Assembly (NCBI GenBank): GCA_023300835.1
Contig: JALZVB010000005.1
Location: forward strand, 1-6,089
Origin: Saprospiraceae bacterium
GTDB lineage: Bacteria; Bacteroidota; Bacteroidia; Chitinophagales; Saprospiraceae
Direction of reading: 5' to 3'
Length of the DNA: 6,089 nt
Shown in pieces: positions 5,706-6,089 of this stretch. The position numbers were made by a program, and so were the translations under genes. The first letter of the stretch is position 1. Each line of letters opens with the position of its first letter. The notes under the pieces are model-generated. The model did not search any database. It was given only the letters and a program-made list of their open reading frames with translations, and had not been told where the DNA came from.

Positions 5706-6089
5706 TTAGAACCTTAAGTCCTCAATACTTGCACCTGGATAATCTCCATCTTCCAAGTTGAACATATCTGGATTGATCTTGTAGTTGTCGTCATGATCTT
5801 GGATAGACATCGTAATACGGCTGGCATCTTTATTGAAGATTTTCAAACTCATTACCTTCTGATCTTTATCACTTATACTTAACCGAACTTTGGCGTAGTC
5901 CGAATCATGATCTGTGGGTTTTCCTACTATTTCAGTCACCTCTACTCCATTCTCTATGTGACTATTGGCAATTGCAAATATGAATTGGCCCGATCGATGT
6001 AATGAGAATATATCTGCTGGAGAAACGATCTCACCTGATTCTTCATTGGGTTCGTAATCGTTAATTTGTATTTCGTTTTGGGTTTTGAG
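5706..6089 (-). CDS. lolA: LolA-type outer membrane lipoprotein carrier protein (N-terminus outside window)
   Basis: LolA carries lipoproteins through the periplasm from the LolCDE exporter in the inner membrane to the outer membrane. The frame is open from the stop at 5706-5708 to the right edge, giving the last 127 residues; a GTG at 5937-5939 is internal and not the start. The visible part has the C-terminal half of the Bacteroidota LolA fold. It runs from an acidic NEIQINDYEPNEES-like strand, through SPADIFSLHRSGQFIF and a strand with EVTEIVGKP, to KVRLSISDKDQKVMSLKIFN. It ends with the characteristic acidic tail (INPDMFNLEDGDYPGASIED) and EDLRF. These successive beta strands form half of the open barrel that holds the acyl chains. 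The signal peptide and N-terminal strands are off the window. Distance to the propeller gene is about 93 bp, with no clear terminator between. Confidence 0.85.
   Translation of the reverse strand, partial: LKTQNEIQINDYEPNEESGEIVSPADIFSLHRSGQFIFAIANSHIENGVEVTEIVGKPTDHDSDYAKVRLSISDKDQKVMSLKIFNKDASRITMSIQDHDDNYKINPDMFNLEDGDYPGASIEDLRF

Noticed and set aside
5706..5939. Free-standing 77-residue gene starting at GTG 5937
   Set aside because: The frame continues upstream without a stop to the window edge and the added residues match LolA, so this is the C-terminal part of a longer gene.

Overview
All six genes in this 6.1 kb window read leftwards, on the minus strand. In transcription order they are: a truncated LolA-type lipoprotein carrier (right edge), a large beta-propeller surface or periplasmic protein with a C-terminal membrane anchor, a DUF6089-type outer-membrane beta-barrel protein, a YjbQ (UPF0047) enzyme, a LysE/RhtB-family exporter, and a Fic-family protein with a C-terminal winged helix. 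The window looks like a Bacteroidota chromosome, possibly Saprospiria-like. The reasons are the AT-rich sequence, the DUF6089 family (essentially Bacteroidota-restricted), the divergent Bacteroidota form of LolA, the HTCS-like propeller/Y_Y_Y architecture and the lack of clear Shine-Dalgarno sequences. Genus cannot be given from the sequence alone.

Right part (about 2440-6089) is envelope biology. The LolA-like carrier would move lipoproteins across the periplasm. The propeller protein resembles the extracytoplasmic half of a Bacteroidota hybrid two-component sensor (many propeller blades, a Y_Y_Y-like domain, one transmembrane helix), but it stops five residues after the helix with no kinase or DNA-binding output. 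The DUF6089 protein is a predicted outer-membrane barrel whose signal peptide closely resembles that of the propeller protein if the latter starts at a TTG at 5573.

Middle part (1377-2444) is metabolic or transport. YjbQ begins one codon after the DUF6089 stop and in the same frame, and the exporter follows 33 bp later, so DUF6089-yjbQ-lysE is probably one transcription unit. Nothing in the sequence ties YjbQ and the exporter to a common substrate.

Left part (1-1376) holds a stand-alone class II Fic protein behind a 121-bp gap. The gap contains a strikingly E. coli-like -35/-10 pair and helically phased copies of TGAGCC around the start codon. The gene therefore looks like a separately controlled, possibly self-regulated unit. 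The last 175 bp hold no convincing gene, only a possible REP-like palindromic element.

There is no tRNA, rRNA, CRISPR array, insertion sequence or phage gene. I see no clearly undescribed system. The most unusual items are the output-less propeller sensor and the phased repeats at the Fic start.
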